From the NCBI GenBank assembly GCA_001421095.1, contig LIIK01000027.1, forward strand, positions 1 through 15,751: a stretch of DNA of 15,751 bases, read 5' to 3'. The stretch is from Candidatus [Bacteroides] periocalifornicus (lineage in GTDB: Bacteria; Bacteroidota; Bacteroidia; Bacteroidales; CAJPTX01). Shown here one piece after another: positions 14,550 to 15,751 of the stretch (position 1 is the first letter of the stretch; each line of letters begins with the position of its first letter). A program made the position numbers and the translations under genes. The notes below the pieces were generated by a model. The model was not told the DNA's origin. It did not search any database and saw only the letters and a list, made by a program, of their open reading frames with translations.

Positions 14550-15245
14550 ATGGAAATTAAGAAAGCACCTAGGGCTGATTTACAGCGTTACAGAACGATC
14601 TTCCTGCTATGCGGGTTGATCATAGCGATTGGCGTGTGCCTGATTGCCTTCAACTGGAAGTCGAGCTACGAGCTAGACCAAGACATTACCAATGCCCCAG
14701 TGGCTATAGTGGAGCAGGAAGAGATCCCCATGACGCAGCAAGAGGAGCAGAAACCAGACCTGCCTAAACCTGAAGCGCCGAAAATCATTACGAGGATCAA
14801 CATCGTGCAGCGGGAAGTGAAGCTCGATAGCGAGGTGGATCCCTTCGATACCGAAATGGACGAGAACGCCGCGATAGACCCCATCGAATACACGGGCGAC
14901 TCGGGCGAGAAAGAGGTGGAAGAGGAAGAGATCTTCTACTTTGTGGAAGAGATGCCCAGCTTCCAGGGGGGCGACCTGAACAAATTCCGCGATTACGTGC
15001 AGAGTAACTGTAAGTACCCAGAAGCTGCCACAGAGGCCGGTATCCAGGGGAAAGTGCAGGTGGCCTTCGTGGTAGAACCGAATGGCTCGGTGAGCAATGT
15101 GCGCGTGCTGCGCGGAGTGGACCCTCTGCTAGACAAAGAGGCCGTGCGCGTAATAAAGAATAGCCCCAAGTGGACCCCAGGCAAGCAGCGGGGGAAACCG
15201 GCTCGTGTGGGCTATACCATTCCAGTGGTCTTCTTCCTCCACTAG
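14550..15245 (+). CDS. TonB-family energy transducer
   Basis: TonB proteins span the periplasm and pass proton-motive energy from ExbB/ExbD in the inner membrane to outer-membrane TonB-dependent transporters. The 231-residue protein has a short basic cytoplasmic end, one N-terminal membrane helix (TIFLLCGLIIAIGVCLIAFNW, about 16-36), an acidic Pro/Glu linker (EEQKPDLPKPEAPK and two later Glu-rich runs) and a C-terminal TonB domain from about residue 130: FQGGDLNKFRDYVQSNCKYP, AGIQGKVQVAFVVEPNGSVS, VLRGVDPLLDKEAVRVIK, PKWTPGKQRGKPARVGYTIP and a final VVFFLH. This is the usual short Bacteroidota form. The linker is less Pro-rich and more acidic than in the proteobacterial protein. ATG 14550 puts the membrane helix at the expected position. 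It stands alone between its own promoter and terminator; no exbB or exbD is visible. Many paralogues exist in this phylum, so no specific symbol is assigned. Confidence 0.9.
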   Translation: MEIKKAPRADLQRYRTIFLLCGLIIAIGVCLIAFNWKSSYELDQDITNAPVAIVEQEEIPMTQQEEQKPDLPKPEAPKIITRINIVQREVKLDSEVDPFDTEMDENAAIDPIEYTGDSGEKEVEEEEIFYFVEEMPSFQGGDLNKFRDYVQSNCKYPEAATEAGIQGKVQVAFVVEPNGSVSNVRVLRGVDPLLDKEAVRVIKNSPKWTPGKQRGKPARVGYTIPVVFFLH

Positions 15246-15274
15246 AAAGGTCTGCTAGATTTACATAATTCTCT

Positions 15275-15308
15275 GCGCCGTAGCATCATAGATGCTGCGG
15301 CGCTTTTC
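15275..15308 (+). terminator. intrinsic terminator of the tonB-like gene
   Basis: GCGCCGTAGCATC (15275-15287), loop ATA, GATGCTGCGGCGC (15291-15303): a 13-bp stem with a single U-G wobble, followed by TTTTCTAT. It begins 30 bases after the stop codon. Confidence 0.92.
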
Positions 15309-15336
15309 TATATCCCACCATCATCCTGTTTGGAAG

Positions 15337-15381
15337 AAAAGATGAGCCCTCTGCGAAAGTCCCGTGGGGGCTCAATCTTTT
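15337..15381. terminator. second, probably bidirectional terminator
   Basis: AAAAGAT-GAGCCC (15337-15349) pairs with GGGCTC-A-ATCTTTT (15368-15381) apart from one bulged base, with an 18-base loop. T-runs occur on the 3' side of both strands, so it can stop transcription either from the left or from the gene-free region on the right. The tonB gene already has a terminator, so this one may serve a minus-strand transcript. Confidence 0.6.
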
Positions 15382-15382
15382 T

Positions 15383-15633
15383 GTAGGCGGACTTTCCCCT
15401 TCTTGCTGGCAAATAGTTCTAATCGCGCGATTCAACCTATCGAAGACCGTAGCGATACGGCACGGGGCGTTGTTTATGTGGGTATTGCAGAGGTGGTGGC
15501 CTACAGACCCATCTGTCGGTATCCCGGTCGGAATTCTCGTCTTCCTTCTGCCTGGCCAGCCCTGGTATGGGGAAAAGTGCAGCGGAGGCTATTTTTTGCA
15601 TATAGCAGGAAATTAGGGCTATATCAACACCTG
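15383..15633. other. gene-free region rich in short dyads
   Basis: Frames of 72-102 codons are open here on both strands, but their products are basic, low in structure and have no start signal, so I accept none. The region holds a series of exact dyads: palindrome AATCGCGCGATT (15421-15432); CCGTA-GCGA-TACGG (15447-15460), with a GNRA-type tetraloop; ACAGA-CCCA-TCTGT (15503-15516); palindrome CTGGCCAG (15552-15559); and ATATAGC with GCTATAT (15600-15606 and 15618-15624). It could be a structured RNA or a repeat element, but I recognise neither. Confidence 0.45.
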
Positions 15634-15751
15634 CGCCGTATCTGCGCCGTACCATCGCCGTATATCCTCTAGTGCATCCTCGGATTTCGCCTTAAGGCGA
15701 AATCCGAACATGCAGCGACCCAGGTACGGCGATGGTACGACGATGGTACGG
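15634..15751. repeat. large nested palindrome with 11-base iterated arms (truncated by the edge)
   Basis: Everything is symmetric about 15693/15694. Innermost is a perfect 28-base palindrome (15680-15707, core GGATTTCGCC-TTAA-GGCGAAATCC). Then TGCAT (15673-15677) pairs with ATGCA (15710-15714). Outermost, CGTACCATCGCCGTA (15648-15662) pairs with TACGGCGATGGTACG (15725-15739). The left arm carries CGCCGTA three times with an 11-base period (15634, 15645, 15656). The right arm carries an 11-base TACGRCGATGG unit twice (15725, 15736) and a third partial copy at the edge. No gene boundary or known element is visible. The full extent lies outside the window. Confidence 0.8.

Noticed and set aside
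15437..15655. Minus-strand 72-codon frame near the right edge
   Set aside because: Its start lies in the 11-base repeats of the large palindrome. The product is Arg/Pro-rich and unstructured, and I recognise no family.
15364..15672. Plus-strand 102-codon frame near the right edge
   Set aside because: It starts inside the second terminator and runs across several dyads. Its composition is not protein-like, and no promoter or ribosome site is visible.
15634..15751. CRISPR array or tandem repeat locus
   Set aside because: The 11-base units have no spacers of regular length and lie in inverted orientation around a single palindrome centre, which is not a CRISPR layout.

Overview
The window looks like a chromosomal segment of a Bacteroidota bacterium, probably order Bacteroidales and perhaps Porphyromonas-like. 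Four things support this: promoters of the Bacteroidota form (TTTG, about 19-21 bases, TAnnTTTG) in front of several genes; the families DUF4301 and DUF4421, which I know mainly from this phylum; an L13 protein starting MDTLSYKT; and a rplM-rpsI-rpsB-tsf cluster. The exact genus is an inference.

Layout. Bases 1-400 are the very GC-rich 3' end of a gene cut by the left edge. Bases 401-576 hold no gene but carry a C8/G6 dyad. Two minus-strand genes follow as an operon read right to left: a sodium:solute symporter (1631-3142), then a DUF4421-type outer-membrane protein (577-1641), overlapping by 11 bases. Their promoter sits back to back with the plus-strand promoter of a DUF4301 gene (3328-4860). 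Next is the translation cluster rplM, rpsI, rpsB, tsf (5041-7870). It has its own promoters, leader hairpins and a strong terminator at 7891-7917.

Accessory block. Between the tsf terminator and the tonB promoter lies a three-gene plus-strand unit. It encodes a DUF1848 protein with a C-terminal radical-SAM-like Cys cluster (8219-9289); a 1425-residue protein with an N-terminal SAM-binding (methyltransferase-like) fold and a RecQ-like superfamily 2 helicase (9294-13571); and a C-terminally membrane-anchored coiled-coil protein (13604-14389). The gaps are 4 and 32 bases, so the genes are probably one operon. I do not recognise it as a named system. Its form (large helicase, putative modifying enzyme, membrane coiled coil, placed between housekeeping genes) fits a defence or genome-maintenance module, and this is the best candidate here for something undescribed.

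Right end. A TonB-family gene (14550-15245) ends at a strong terminator. The last 440 bases hold no convincing gene but are dense in dyads: a second, possibly bidirectional terminator, several short hairpins, and a nested palindrome centred exactly on 15693/15694 whose outer arms are built from 11-base repeats and run off the window edge.
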